Below are positions 1 through 9,769 of a stretch of 33,332 nucleotides of DNA, piece after piece. The first letter of the stretch is position 1, and every line of letters begins with the position of its first letter. This DNA is from Chlamydiota bacterium (lineage in GTDB: Bacteria; Chlamydiota; Chlamydiia; Chlamydiales; SM23-39): contig DAIDHZ010000020.1 in assembly GCA_027451825.1 (NCBI GenBank), positions 1-33,332 of the forward strand. The letters are read 5' to 3'. The translations under genes and the position numbers were made by a program. A model generated the notes under the pieces. The model was given only the letters and a program-made list of their open reading frames with translations. It had not been told where the DNA came from and ran no database searches.

Positions 1-679
<679 letters not shown>

Positions 680-716
680 TAACTCACTATACATATTAAA
701 ATTTTTTTGATACAGC

Positions 717-1622
717 TTAATCGGGAAATGTTGTGTGCAGATCTTTTCGCATCCAATGATGATACGAAACAAAGGTATACCCTTTTTCCTGATCTTGAGG
801 GAGTTTGTGAAGCCATTCGCTATTTTTCCATTTGAGAGGTCGTATTTTTGCTTGGTCTGTTTTTGAAAGGATGAAATTAAAGTAAAGCTCGTATTCAGAC
901 ATACATCCCCAAGTGTACTCTTGAATGGCGGCTGCGATCGCTTGCCATGAAGGGATGTGATGAATGGTTTCGATGGTTTGAAAAAGATCGTCGAGAATTG
1001 GTTTTTGAAAGAGCATGTGATGAGTGATGCCGGAATACTTTGTTTGTCGATCAAGATGAGGAATAAGCTCATGGATATGATCAAAGTAAGGTTGCATATA
1101 CTCTTCAGAAGTTGCAAAGAGAGGTTCTCCTGAGGGTGTTATAAATTCAATGGGATTGAGAAAGATCGTGTCTGCATCAATGATGAGAATGTTGGGTGAG
1201 ATATCTGGAATGACTTTGTAGGCGTAGAGTTTTAAAAATTGTTGATAGATCCAGTTCAGTCGGTTGTGGCTGAAACGATATTCTTCTGCTTTATCTTGAT
1301 CGCCATGAAACATCGCAAGACAGAGATCTTCTCTTTGAAAAGGATAGTTTTTTTCATCAAACCATTCTGCTTGATCGGTGATTTTCTCTTCGGAAATAAC
1401 AATAATGCGTCGGATATTTTTCCCATTTTTTTGAATTCCTTCAATACATAGATCAAGAGTGCTTATATCCGATGAAGAACAAGGAATGACGACATCAATA
1501 GGTTCATTCTTAAAATCATAATGGATTTTTTCTGCTTTAAGATGCATTGTGACAAGAGTAAAAATCAGAAAAATCCATCGTAAATGAAGAAGATTTGTTA
1601 TTTTTTTCTTTGTCTTTTGCAT
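717..1622 (-). CDS. DUF6492-type glycosyltransferase with N-terminal signal segment
   Basis: A 301-residue protein if it starts at the ATG at 1622; the frame is open to 1685, but the 1622 start gives a clean signal-like N-terminus (basic QKTKKK, then [13 protein letters not shown], then KAE). The body shows an early strand [10 protein letters not shown], a central [10 protein letters not shown] with a DxD-type acidic pair that in this fold binds metal and nucleotide sugar, and later SGITHHMLF and [10 protein letters not shown]. These resemble DUF6492, predicted to have a GT-A-like fold. Donor and acceptor are unknown. The gene sits 53 bp upstream of the collagen-like gene on the same strand, which suggests linked function. 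Its 5' end overlaps the divergent fucosyltransferase-like gene by 39 bp. The family call is from memory of motifs. Confidence 0.75.
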   Translation of the reverse strand: MQKTKKKITNLLHLRWIFLIFTLVTMHLKAEKIHYDFKNEPIDVVIPCSSSDISTLDLCIEGIQKNGKNIRRIIVISEEKITDQAEWFDEKNYPFQREDLCLAMFHGDQDKAEEYRFSHNRLNWIYQQFLKLYAYKVIPDISPNILIIDADTIFLNPIEFITPSGEPLFATSEEYMQPYFDHIHELIPHLDRQTKYSGITHHMLFQKPILDDLFQTIETIHHIPSWQAIAAAIQEYTWGCMSEYELYFNFILSKTDQAKIRPLKWKNSEWLHKLPQDQEKGYTFVSYHHWMRKDLHTTFPD

Positions 1623-2429
1623 CTTCAAGGAAATCCTTTTGTTGTTGGTCATTTGCAGTATGAACTTGGGAATCAAATGTTTCAAGCAGCAGCAACATTA
1701 AGCTATGCATGGGATCATGGTTTTGATGCTTATTTTCCAAATTTATCAGAGTGTCCTTGGTGGGATTTGCCCATCAATCGGCACTACTTTTTTTCCCGTT
1801 TAAATCCAAATCCACCGCCAAAAGATCTTGAGTTTATTTACGAAGATGATGGAACGATTCCTATTCCTTTACGAGAAAATAGTAAAATCCACGGGGGATT
1901 TCAGTCAGAAAAATATTTTGCTCATCACAAAGATAGAATTTTGGAAGTTTTTGCTCCTTTGCCAGAGATTTTAGAACATCTTCATCAACGATATCAGCAT
2001 GTTTTAGACCATCCTTGCACTGTAGCGGTTCATGTTCGTACGTATCTGAAAGATTATGGGCATCTTCCAACGGATGATGAACTGCATGCTTTTGCAGGGA
2101 TTCCTTATTATGAGAAAGCGGTCAAACTGTTCCCTGAGGATGCTTTATTTGTGGTATGTTCGGATCGAATTGATTGGTGTAAAGAACATTTGGCTCATAT
2201 TGCGCCGAATCTCATATTCATTGAAAATAGCGCGCATTATTACGATTTTTATTTGATGACCCTTTGTCATCATATCATCACAGCGAATTCTACTTTTTCT
2301 TGGTGGGCGGCTTATTTGAATCGTAATCCGGATAAAATTGTGGTGACTCCGGATCATTGGTTTGGTAGGTGGTGGGCCTACGCTACAGAAAACATTGTCT
2401 TGAAAGAGTGGATCCGTCTTTCAAGGTAA
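1584..2429 (+). CDS. GT11 alpha-1,2-fucosyltransferase-like protein with signal peptide
   Basis: A 281-residue protein. GT11 enzymes normally begin almost at the (G)GLGNQMFQ motif; here ELGNQMFQAA appears only near residue 27, after an extra [16 protein letters not shown] that looks like a signal peptide. Further family blocks follow in order: HVRTYLKDYG (the HxRxGD-like donor region, diverged from the usual HVRRGDY), FVVCSDRIDWCKEHL, and the C-terminal block YDFYLMTLCHHIITANST followed by FSWWAAYLN. The family transfers fucose from GDP-fucose to galactose; the exact sugar here is not determined. The 5' end overlaps the divergent DUF6492 gene, and the 3' end overlaps the convergent propeller gene by 9 bp. 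No strong ribosome binding site is seen. Confidence 0.85.
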   Translation: MKKICYFFLCLLHLQGNPFVVGHLQYELGNQMFQAAATLSYAWDHGFDAYFPNLSECPWWDLPINRHYFFSRLNPNPPPKDLEFIYEDDGTIPIPLRENSKIHGGFQSEKYFAHHKDRILEVFAPLPEILEHLHQRYQHVLDHPCTVAVHVRTYLKDYGHLPTDDELHAFAGIPYYEKAVKLFPEDALFVVCSDRIDWCKEHLAHIAPNLIFIENSAHYYDFYLMTLCHHIITANSTFSWWAAYLNRNPDKIVVTPDHWFGRWWAYATENIVLKEWIRLSR

Positions 2430-3974
2430 ACTAACCGTGACAATAGGACTGCAATTGTTATTCATGTTGATTGCGGAAATTCCGTAAGTTACAGGTCCGT
2501 TTTGAAGTGCGTTATGATCGATGAATTGAAATGTATTTGCATCAACAGTGAATAAAAAGATTCCGTTACGATAAATTGCATAAGCAGAAATATTAGGGTC
2601 TGTGCTGGCAGTCCAGTTTAAAATATTATAATAATCTTGAAAGATTCCGTAATCTTTCATTTGTTGAGAGATAGAGAGATTTGTGGGAGGTGCGATGCTA
2701 TTTCTGATGCCTGTGGATGCTTGAAGAGTGCTATTTGTACCATTAAATTGTATCCAAACTGCAGCAGCGTACAAAGATGTCCCTTTTGAAGAATATGTTA
2801 GACGTGGGTATCCGTTATTTGTGTTTTGAGAAATGTATTGAGGAATAGACCAGTAGTTTTGTGTGATGCTTGAGATATTGGTTTCTGTCGATTGGATCGT
2901 AATGGAGGGATTGTTATAATACATGTAGATAACGGCTGTATTTCCTGAAGAATCTACAGCGATATCAGCTTGAAAAGCGTAAACATTGTCAACAATGGTT
3001 ACGGTGTTCCAGTTATTGTTTGATAATATTGAAGAGCAAATATTGAATGTATCTCCATCGAAAGAGTTCGACCAAAGAATGATTTCATTGCCATTACTGT
3101 CAAATTGGATGATGGCTTGGAGATTTTGTGGATTGCGTAATCCATTACTTGAGAGAGTGGTTGGTTGAGACCAGGTAGTCGTTCCAAAAGGAAGAGAAGC
3201 TGTCATCACTCCAACATTAGAATAGATAGATCCTGTGAGATTATAGGAAAACCAAGCGGCAGATGCATTGCCAAAAGGATCGATAGCAATTGTTGGATAG
3301 TCATAATGCAATGTTATGTCCGGTGGAAGAATGGCTCTGGAAGGGGTCCAGTTTTTATTGATTTCTGATGTTGCTGCGTAGATTGTGTCTCTACCGGATA
3401 CAACGGTATGCCAAACCGCAACGATTTGTCCATTATGCGCAATGGCTATATCCGGATTGCTGTCATTGCCTATGCTGGAAATGACTTTAGAGGCTTGCCA
3501 GGTTTTCCCAAATGGTTTTTTAGCGCTCTCTATGAATCCATTTCTTGTCCAGACAGCAACAGCATTTCCTATGTCATCAACGGCTAATTTTATGGAGGCA
3601 GCGCCGCTTTTAGAGATGGTTGTTGAAGAACTCCAGCTGCCTTGAAATGGAAGAGTGGCTGAGAGTACGGTATTATTGGCAATCCAAATGACTGTCACGT
3701 TGCCGGTAGAGTCGATGTCGAGCTTTGGTGAAGACGCTCCTGTAGCTGTGATAGGTTGTGGTGAAGACCAGTTGCTATTATAAGGTCGAGAAGCGGTTTG
3801 TATGATTCCATTTTCAATCCATGCTGCAGTTGCATTCCCTTGACTATCGATGACAATTTGAGGGTCAGATGCATTGATTTGAGGTGAAGAAATGGTCGTA
3901 GGATTCGACCATTGTAAAGAGGCATTGAGCAATTGATAGCATAATAGAAAGATGTAAAAAAGAGCCCGTTTCAT
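2421..3974 (-). CDS. Secreted beta-propeller-like repeat protein with C-terminal Fn3-like domain (copy 1)
   Basis: A 517-residue protein from the ATG at 3974; this start gives a signal peptide (MKRALFYIFLLCYQLLNAS), while the frame upstream to 4055 does not look coding. After the signal come about eight repeats of roughly 45-60 residues with the pattern DxxGNxxAxW, an outer strand, and W (for example VIDSQGNATAAWIENG). They probably fold as propeller blades. The last 90 or so residues form an Fn3-like domain (PPTNLSISQQ, NWTASTDPNISAYAIYRNG). It is a clear paralogue of the next gene upstream and lies about 100 bp downstream of it on the same strand. Likely secreted or surface exposed; ligand unknown. 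Confidence 0.8.
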   Translation of the reverse strand: MKRALFYIFLLCYQLLNASLQWSNPTTISSPQINASDPQIVIDSQGNATAAWIENGIIQTASRPYNSNWSSPQPITATGASSPKLDIDSTGNVTVIWIANNTVLSATLPFQGSWSSSTTISKSGAASIKLAVDDIGNAVAVWTRNGFIESAKKPFGKTWQASKVISSIGNDSNPDIAIAHNGQIVAVWHTVVSGRDTIYAATSEINKNWTPSRAILPPDITLHYDYPTIAIDPFGNASAAWFSYNLTGSIYSNVGVMTASLPFGTTTWSQPTTLSSNGLRNPQNLQAIIQFDSNGNEIILWSNSFDGDTFNICSSILSNNNWNTVTIVDNVYAFQADIAVDSSGNTAVIYMYYNNPSITIQSTETNISSITQNYWSIPQYISQNTNNGYPRLTYSSKGTSLYAAAVWIQFNGTNSTLQASTGIRNSIAPPTNLSISQQMKDYGIFQDYYNILNWTASTDPNISAYAIYRNGIFLFTVDANTFQFIDHNALQNGPVTYGISAINMNNNCSPIVTVSLP

Positions 3975-4042
3975 GTTTTTTGAATTTTTTGGCTCTATTG
4001 TAACATGAAGGATCAAAAGAAAAAATTTTTTTCTTTCATAAG

Positions 4043-4070
4043 CGCTAGGGAGCAAGTGCGCTCCCTAGCG
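4043..4070 (-). terminator. Stem-loop between the two propeller genes (possible terminator)
   Basis: Perfect 11-bp inverted repeat CGCTAGGGAGC (4043-4053) and GCTCCCTAGCG (4060-4070) with a 6-base loop. It starts 8 bp after the stop codon of the upstream propeller gene in transcription order. On the minus strand no immediate U-run follows, so it may act as a weak terminator or as a 3' processing or stability hairpin. Confidence 0.6.
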
Positions 4071-4077
4071 TGACGTT

Positions 4078-5643
4078 TTAAGGAAAACTGATTGTGCTTA
4101 CAGAGCTGCATTCATTATTTGCATTGATCGTGGCCACTCCATAGGTTACGGATGCGTTTTGAATTTCATTATGATCTACAAATTGTAATGTATTTGCATC
4201 GACGGAAGTATTGAAAATATTGTTTCGATAAATCGCATACAAATAAACATTAGGTTCTGTACTTGCAGACCAGTTGAGAGTGTTATAGTAATCTTGAAAG
4301 ATTCCGTAATTTGTAGATTGTTGAATAACGGAAAGATTTGTTGGAGGAGCAACGGGTGTTTTGCTTCCCGTTACTGCTTGAATGATGTTGTTGGAACCAT
4401 TAAATTGAATCCATACTGTAGAAGCATATAAAGTAGTGCCGTCTGAAGAATATGCAGTCCGAGGGTATCCATTATTGGTTTGTTGAGAGACATTTTGAGG
4501 AATTGACCAAAAGTCTTGAATTTCACTTAAGATATTTGTCTCTGTGGATTGGATAACGATAGAAGATCCGTCGAAATACATATACGCAGCAACGGTATGT
4601 CCTAAAGGTGTGCAACTGATGTCTCCTGTGAATCCATAAATATTACTTAGAGATAAACTTCCTCCTGTGACCCATGTGTTGCGATACAATTGTGTGGCCG
4701 TTTGTATGTTGAACGTATCACCATCCGGTGATTGTGTCCAAAGGGCGATGACATTTCCGTGATTATCGCATTGAAGCTTGATCATGAGATTTTGAGGATT
4801 GAGTCTTCCTGCTTGATCAAGGATTGTAAGGTCGGACCAATTGGTGTCTCCAGCAAGAAGAGATTCTGTCATGACTGAAACGTTAAAATAGTCGGAGCCT
4901 GATAGATCATGGGAAAACCAGGCCGCATAAGTATTCCCAAAGGGATCTATTGTTACTGTTGGATAATTGTAATGCAATTGTGCATCTGCTGGAAGAACTG
5001 CTGCGGAAGTGTTCCAGCTGCCATTGATTTGTGAGGTGGCTGCATAGATTGTATCTGAGCTGGTGATAGTGTGCCAAACAGCAACGACGAGACCGTTTTC
5101 TCCAATGGCCACGTCAGGATTGCTTTCGCTTCCGATGGCAGAAAGCACAGAGACCGAGCCCCAGCTTCCATTTGCAAGTTTTGTAGCGCTTTCTATAAAT
5201 CCACCTCTTTCCCAAGCGGCAACGGCATTTCCTGTACTGTCTACAGCAAGTTTCTCGGATGCTGCTCCGCTTTGAGAAATGGCTGTTGCTGAGCCCCAGC
5301 TTCCTTGATATGGAAGTGTTGCAGCGGTGACGACTCCATTTTCAAGCCAAATAGCCGTGACGTTGCCTGAAGAATCGACTCCAAGTTTTGGAGAAGATGC
5401 TCCGGTTTGTGATAATGTTTGAAGAGCGCTCCATGTGCCGTTGTGGGGCAGAGAGGAGACTTTAACAAAGTTATTTTCGATCCATGCAGCAGTTGTATTG
5501 CCGTTATTATCGATGACAACTTGAGGATCCGATGCATTGACGAGAGAGGTTGAGATGGTGGATGGATTCGACCACTGGATAGTGGAAGCATTGAGTGTTT
5601 GCAAAGTGAGAGCTACAAGAAGTAGCCTTAGTTTTTTGCCCAT
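4078..5643 (-). CDS. Secreted beta-propeller-like repeat protein with C-terminal Fn3-like domain (copy 2)
   Basis: A 521-residue protein starting at 5643 with a good ribosome binding site (AGGAAAGGA about 6 bases upstream). The signal peptide MGKKLRLLLVALTLQTLNAS is followed by the same eight-repeat array (VIDNNGNTTAAWIENN, VDSSGNVTAIWLENG, VDSTGNAVAAWERGG and so on) and the same Fn3-like end (PPTNLSVIQQ, NWSASTEPNVYLYAIYRN). Colinear similarity to the downstream copy over the full length shows a tandem duplication with later divergence. Both copies end with a conserved NNxCS motif before the last strand. No catalytic residues are recognised; adhesion or binding is an inference from the fold. 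Confidence 0.82.
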   Translation of the reverse strand: MGKKLRLLLVALTLQTLNASTIQWSNPSTISTSLVNASDPQVVIDNNGNTTAAWIENNFVKVSSLPHNGTWSALQTLSQTGASSPKLGVDSSGNVTAIWLENGVVTAATLPYQGSWGSATAISQSGAASEKLAVDSTGNAVAAWERGGFIESATKLANGSWGSVSVLSAIGSESNPDVAIGENGLVVAVWHTITSSDTIYAATSQINGSWNTSAAVLPADAQLHYNYPTVTIDPFGNTYAAWFSHDLSGSDYFNVSVMTESLLAGDTNWSDLTILDQAGRLNPQNLMIKLQCDNHGNVIALWTQSPDGDTFNIQTATQLYRNTWVTGGSLSLSNIYGFTGDISCTPLGHTVAAYMYFDGSSIVIQSTETNILSEIQDFWSIPQNVSQQTNNGYPRTAYSSDGTTLYASTVWIQFNGSNNIIQAVTGSKTPVAPPTNLSVIQQSTNYGIFQDYYNTLNWSASTEPNVYLYAIYRNNIFNTSVDANTLQFVDHNEIQNASVTYGVATINANNECSSVSTISFP

Positions 5644-5829
5644 AATTTTCCTTTCCTAATAAGGATTGGTTTTTGGCTCTTTGATTAGATAGTAATAAAA
5701 ATTTTATTGCAACATTTTCTTTGCGATGTCTTAACAATCTTGCGGATTTAGTTTGTGATTTCTTGATTGTTTTTAATTAAATTAAATAAAAGTTGGCTTT
5801 TTTATTTATAAATTAGTATTTATAAAAAT

Positions 5830-6489
5830 ATGGAAAGGTTAATTTACTTATATAGTTTCGGTTTAATTTGTTTTTTATCTTCTTTGTTTGGTGAAAATGT
5901 AGGGTTGGAACCTCAGGCGCCGCCTAAGAAGACGATGAATTGTTCTAAGGGAGTGGTCTTTGATGCTCGTTTTAGCTACTTTTTGCCTCTTTCGGGCAGA
6001 TTATCTGAGACGATTCATGGAGGAATTAATTATTCGGCAGCCGTTTTTATTCCTCTTGAAAAGGCTTTAAATCTTTGGGGCTCTGTTGATTATTTTGATA
6101 AAAAAGCAACAAGAGATGACGTTGATTGTTCGATGAGATTGACGATGCTGCCGGTGACTTTAGGTTTAAAGTTTGTTTTTCCTTATGCGGCGCAATATTC
6201 TCATCATGTGCGGTATCGGTTTTATATTGGCGCCGGCGCGAAATATTATTTTGTGACTTTGAAGAATCAGTTTTTGTCTTATTCACACACAATGCATCGG
6301 AATGGATTTGGATTTGCGATTGAGGCGGGAAGTCTATTTTGTATTACAGAACATCTTGTTCTTGATCTCTTTACAAATTTTAGTGAAAAAAGAATCAAGG
6401 GAGCTAAGAATCAACCGGGCCATGTTCAAAGCAGGCACTTACAGGTCGGTGGATGGAATTTTGGCGGCGGTCTAGGCTTTAAGTTTTAA
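5830..6489 (+). CDS. Small outer-membrane beta-barrel protein
   Basis: A 219-residue protein with an N-terminal signal (MERLIYLYSFGLICFLSSLFG) and then alternating amphipathic strands rich in Gly, Tyr and Phe (for example FYIGAGAKYYFVTL and FGFAIEAGSLFCI). It ends in the aromatic signature GGGLGFKF, whose terminal Phe is typical of BamA-assembled barrels. The size fits an 8-strand OmpW/OmpA-like barrel, but no specific family was recognised. The start codon follows an AT-rich 186-bp gap that shares space with the divergent propeller gene promoter; no clear ribosome binding site is seen. Confidence 0.65.
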   Translation: MERLIYLYSFGLICFLSSLFGENVGLEPQAPPKKTMNCSKGVVFDARFSYFLPLSGRLSETIHGGINYSAAVFIPLEKALNLWGSVDYFDKKATRDDVDCSMRLTMLPVTLGLKFVFPYAAQYSHHVRYRFYIGAGAKYYFVTLKNQFLSYSHTMHRNGFGFAIEAGSLFCITEHLVLDLFTNFSEKRIKGAKNQPGHVQSRHLQVGGWNFGGGLGFKF

Positions 6490-6663
6490 CAGGATCATCA
6501 TAAAGAAAATAGGGGAGCTCTTTGCATTTCTCAAGATAGTCAGGATAAAAGAGGGGACAGGATAACGGCGCGAAACGCGCCTGAGGATGACGCTGCTGTT
6601 GCAGCTAAGGATGGTGCCAAGTCGGGGAAAGCCCCGAACCCCCAATCGTTACTCTTTTCTATT
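6490..6663. other. Convergent intergenic gap with GC-rich hairpins
   Basis: This 174-bp gap between convergent genes is much richer in G+C than its surroundings. It holds two perfect short hairpins: GGCGCG-AAA-CGCGCC (6567-6581) and CGGGG-AAAG-CCCCG (6623-6636). They may be bidirectional terminators, or remains of a palindromic repeat element. No gene was found. Confidence 0.45.
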
Positions 6664-7626
6664 TTAGTGATAAAGTTTCGAGTAAAGTTCTAAGGCTTGG
6701 TGTAAAAAGAAGAGCTTTTGATCGTATGTCAGATATTTGTTGGCAAAAAGAGATCCGTTTTCAGCGATTTGTTTTATTTGTTTTTCATGGTTTTTACAAA
6801 AAAGGATTGTTTCGATGAGATCATGCATGTCAGGGTGGATTGAAAGATAGTGTGTGCCGGATTCTAGAGCGTCAAAGTACCACTCGATTTGATGAGATGT
6901 GGTTTTCAAAATGAGACTTTTTGTGAAGAGCTGCCACTCTAGATCCGGACAGCCGTCTGCATCATCAAGCGCCAAAAGGTACTTGAAGTTTGGAGAGATG
7001 ATGGGTTTAGTATAATCTTCTAGAAAAGATCGATCTAAAGAATCGGAAAATGATGCATCGATGAGATCTTGGTGTTTTTGGCTAAGAAGACAAAGACGTG
7101 CTCGAGGACGAAAGCTCCAGTCAAAAAAACCGTAGTGGCCATCTGTAGGAAGTCCTTGCCAAAATGCTTTTTCGATTTTTTCTTCCCAAAGACAAAAGGG
7201 CGGGGGTGGATTTGAAAATCTTGGGATTAAGATGATTTTATGATTGCAGGTCTCTTTGGCGAATGAAAAGATGGGAACTGTTGTCGAGTTGAGAAAGAGG
7301 GGTCGGTTGAAAGAGGAGAGCGAGACGAGGAAATCAATGGAAGGAAGGGGGTATTTTCTTTGGAGATCTTTGAGTGCAAAATAAAGAGCTTGAAAGAGAT
7401 TTTCTTCTTCTATTGAAAGGGGAAAGAAAGATTCGTAAGATAGATCCTCCTTAGTTAAAAACACATGAATGAGACCTGCTTTTTCAGCGCCTTGCAGTGT
7501 TTTTAGAGTGTTGATGCAAGATTGGATGTCTTGAGAGGAAAATCCTTTTTGAAAAAGGGATAGGTCGGTTTCGATCCGTTGCTGCATCCAGGAAGAAGAA
7601 AGAAGGATGAAGATGAAGAATTTCAT
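6664..7626 (-). CDS. GT90 (CAP10/LpsA-like) glycosyltransferase, copy 1
   Basis: A 320-residue protein with a short hydrophobic leader (MKFFIFILLSSSW). Family blocks visible in order: IDFLVSLSSFNRPLF, EEKIEKAFWQGLPTDGHYGF (the KxxxxWRG-like donor block), RPRARLCLLS, FKYLLALDDADG (normally a D/E-rich KY-x-x-x-x-DG block), and then WQLFTKSLILK followed by EWYFDALESGTHYLSI. This is GT90, which includes the fungal CAP10 capsule enzyme, bacterial LPS-modifying LpsA, and animal POGLUT/KDELC enzymes of the ER. The sugar is unknown. It is a paralogue of the divergent neighbour, and the two start codons share the same few bases (see 7613). Confidence 0.82.
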   Translation of the reverse strand: MKFFIFILLSSSWMQQRIETDLSLFQKGFSSQDIQSCINTLKTLQGAEKAGLIHVFLTKEDLSYESFFPLSIEEENLFQALYFALKDLQRKYPLPSIDFLVSLSSFNRPLFLNSTTVPIFSFAKETCNHKIILIPRFSNPPPPFCLWEEKIEKAFWQGLPTDGHYGFFDWSFRPRARLCLLSQKHQDLIDASFSDSLDRSFLEDYTKPIISPNFKYLLALDDADGCPDLEWQLFTKSLILKTTSHQIEWYFDALESGTHYLSIHPDMHDLIETILFCKNHEKQIKQIAENGSLFANKYLTYDQKLFFLHQALELYSKLYH

Positions 7627-8710
7627 AGGAGTGTTGTTTTTTGCGGCGATTGTAAATGCTTTTTCTTTTTCTTGGGAGGTTGTTGATGAGAAATTGCAAA
7701 AGCCGATGCCGGATTGGATGCAAAAACAGATTGAGGAGGATTTAGAGCCGTTTTATGAGAGAGGGGTGGCTCTTGAAGAGATTGAATTGACAATGCGAGA
7801 GGTTTATGAAATTCCTTCAGGATGGTTTGCGGGGCTTGTTCATTTTTGCATTCGAGACAATCAGGTTTTTGTTTCAAGTCTTTCTGAAAATTTGGAAGAT
7901 GTGAGGATTTCTCATGTTGTTGAAGTGCTCAATGATTTGGCAAGGCATGTTTCTTTGCCAAATGTCGATTTTTTGATCTCTCTTTGGGATTCTTACGATC
8001 ATCCATTGTACTTGGAGAAGACCTATTGCCCTGTATTTACAATTTGTAAATTACGCCACAACAAGAAGGGTGTTTTGTTTCCTGAGTTTCGTCATTTTTC
8101 ATATAGAAAACGTCTCTTTGATGACATTGTAAAGACAAATGATGTTTGTCCTTGGAAGACGAAGATTGAAAAAGCATTTTGGAGAGGAATGACATCAGGA
8201 TGGAATTATACTTTGTATGATTGGGATTTAAGGCCTAGGTCTCGTCTGGTTTTGCTTTCTCAGTTAAAACCTGATCTTGTGGATGCTTTTTTTACATCGG
8301 CTTTTTCTTTGGATCTCGAGATTGAAGAAATCATGCAGTCATATCACTGTTTTACATCATGGGAATATCCAACTTCGTTTGTTCCTTATAAATATCTGGT
8401 TTCTATCGATGGAAACACTTTTGCATCGAATTTTTGGTGGCAGTTGTTATCGAATTCTACAGTGCTAAAAATGGATTCAGATTACTTGGAATGGTTTTAT
8501 AAAGGAGTTCTTGCCTTTGAACATTATGTTCCCTTTTCTGATGATTTAGGGGATTTTGAGGAAAAAGTCATGTGGCTTCGCTCTCATGATGGAAAAGCTT
8601 TTCAGATTGCAGAAAAGGCAAGTTTGTTTGCGAAAGAGCATTTGAGCAATGAGTCTTTGGTTGTCTATTTTTATCGATTGCTGCAGGCGTATGCTGCTTT
8701 ATTGTATTAA
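7613..8710 (+). CDS. GT90 (CAP10/LpsA-like) glycosyltransferase, copy 2
   Basis: A 365-residue protein. The ATG at 7613 is preferred over 7607 because AGAAGG (7601-7606) is then six bases upstream. The signal peptide MKNFIGVLFFAAIVNAFS is clear. Family blocks match copy 1: VDFLISLWDS, TKIEKAFWRGMTSGWNYT, LRPRSRLVLLSQ, YKYLVSIDGN, FWWQLLSNSTVLKM and EWFYKGVLAFEHYVPF. Copy 2 keeps the more typical FWRG and SIDGN forms, while copy 1 has FWQG and ALDDADG. It ends by a 4-bp overlap with the convergent barrel gene. The first 14 bases of the gene are also the first 14 bases of copy 1 on the other strand. Confidence 0.85.
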   Translation: MKNFIGVLFFAAIVNAFSFSWEVVDEKLQKPMPDWMQKQIEEDLEPFYERGVALEEIELTMREVYEIPSGWFAGLVHFCIRDNQVFVSSLSENLEDVRISHVVEVLNDLARHVSLPNVDFLISLWDSYDHPLYLEKTYCPVFTICKLRHNKKGVLFPEFRHFSYRKRLFDDIVKTNDVCPWKTKIEKAFWRGMTSGWNYTLYDWDLRPRSRLVLLSQLKPDLVDAFFTSAFSLDLEIEEIMQSYHCFTSWEYPTSFVPYKYLVSIDGNTFASNFWWQLLSNSTVLKMDSDYLEWFYKGVLAFEHYVPFSDDLGDFEEKVMWLRSHDGKAFQIAEKASLFAKEHLSNESLVVYFYRLLQAYAALLY

Positions 8711-9591
8711 AATGCGTAATCGAGAGTGCCGCCGAAGTAAGGAGATCCTTTGATGTCAGTGTAATAAGCGTTGTGGTTGTTTTCATCTTTGATATAAAAA
8801 TTGCCGCCAAAATTATAGCCGGCATACATTTCAAACTCGATACGGTTTTTCTTTTCTAAAAAGACGTTGAATTCGGCCCCCATGGATGAGTAGCAAAAAA
8901 TAGAGCGGGGCTGAGGCTCTTTTCTTCCTGTGCGAAATCTTTCTTTTAAAGGTCTTCCTTTGATGGAGAGTCTGCACCATTCGATGGGTTTATACTCGAT
9001 GGCATAGTTGATTGGGAAAATGAGGACAAAATTCCATGTTTTGTTGGGAGCAAAATCGGCGCCGATGATTGGATAAAAGGTATGTCCTTTGATTCCTTTA
9101 TAGGCAGTGGCTCCTACGTGATAGTGCCACTTTCGATGAATTTGGTAAGATCCCCATAAAAGACCGGTTGTCAGTCCATAGAGGCCCGGTTTTGAAAGAT
9201 GCTCCAAATCAAGATTATAATCGAGGCGGGCAATCCAACGCCAATTTTCGATAGAAGTCGTATAAAATGTCAGGCCGAATTGCACATAATAGAAGTGTGT
9301 TTGATTGAATTTTGGATTCTGATTCCAGTCGAGTGTGAATGTGTTCCATTCCACGCGAGGGAAAAAATAGGAGGTTGCGCTGATAGGAAGGAGCATGAAA
9401 AGATTGGCGTTGGTTTTTCGAAAGTAGAGGTGCCCGTCTTCAGACCCTTTTCTAGGGTCTACATCCGCTTTTCCTAGACGAATGAAGTTGCTTCCAAGAT
9501 GAATGGGATAATAATCCCATAAAGAATGCGAAGGCTCTTCGCTATAAAGAAAGGTTGAAATTGTAAAGAGGATGCAAATAATTTTTTTCAT
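8707..9591 (-). CDS. Outer-membrane beta-barrel protein, about 290 residues
   Basis: A 294-residue protein with signal peptide MKKIICILFTISTFLYSEE, many alternating Tyr/Trp/Phe-rich strands ([47 protein letters not shown]) and a final GGTLDYAF with C-terminal Phe. This is the pattern of a 12- to 14-strand outer membrane barrel, or a related DUF6268-type family; the specific family is not certain. It stands alone between convergent and divergent neighbours. Role unknown. Confidence 0.65.
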   Translation of the reverse strand: MKKIICILFTISTFLYSEEPSHSLWDYYPIHLGSNFIRLGKADVDPRKGSEDGHLYFRKTNANLFMLLPISATSYFFPRVEWNTFTLDWNQNPKFNQTHFYYVQFGLTFYTTSIENWRWIARLDYNLDLEHLSKPGLYGLTTGLLWGSYQIHRKWHYHVGATAYKGIKGHTFYPIIGADFAPNKTWNFVLIFPINYAIEYKPIEWCRLSIKGRPLKERFRTGRKEPQPRSIFCYSSMGAEFNVFLEKKNRIEFEMYAGYNFGGNFYIKDENNHNAYYTDIKGSPYFGGTLDYAF

Positions 9592-9703
9592 GGTCGTATT
9601 TAATATTTTTTACAGTTTACAATTTATTTTTCAAATCTCAAGTGAAAATTTTTCAGGCATAAAGAATTTTCAATTCTTCACATTTTTTTGGATATATTCG
9701 CTT

Positions 9704-9752
9704 AAGAGCCAACTGCAAAACTCATTTAAAGCAGTTTTGCAATTTGGCTCTT
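9704..9752. promoter_or_regulatory. Long stem-loop upstream of the nucleotide transporter
   Basis: Arms 9704-9722 (AAGAGCCAACTGCAAAACT) and 9733-9752 are almost perfectly complementary (one bulge or mismatch), with a loop of about 10 bases. The stem ends 17 bp before the likely GTG start of the transporter. It is not followed by a T-run in the plus direction. It could be a terminator for upstream readthrough or a structure in the transporter's leader. The rest of the 178-bp gap (9592-9769) is AT-rich with no gene. Confidence 0.45.
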
Positions 9753-9769
9753 ACAAATAATCGGCAAAT

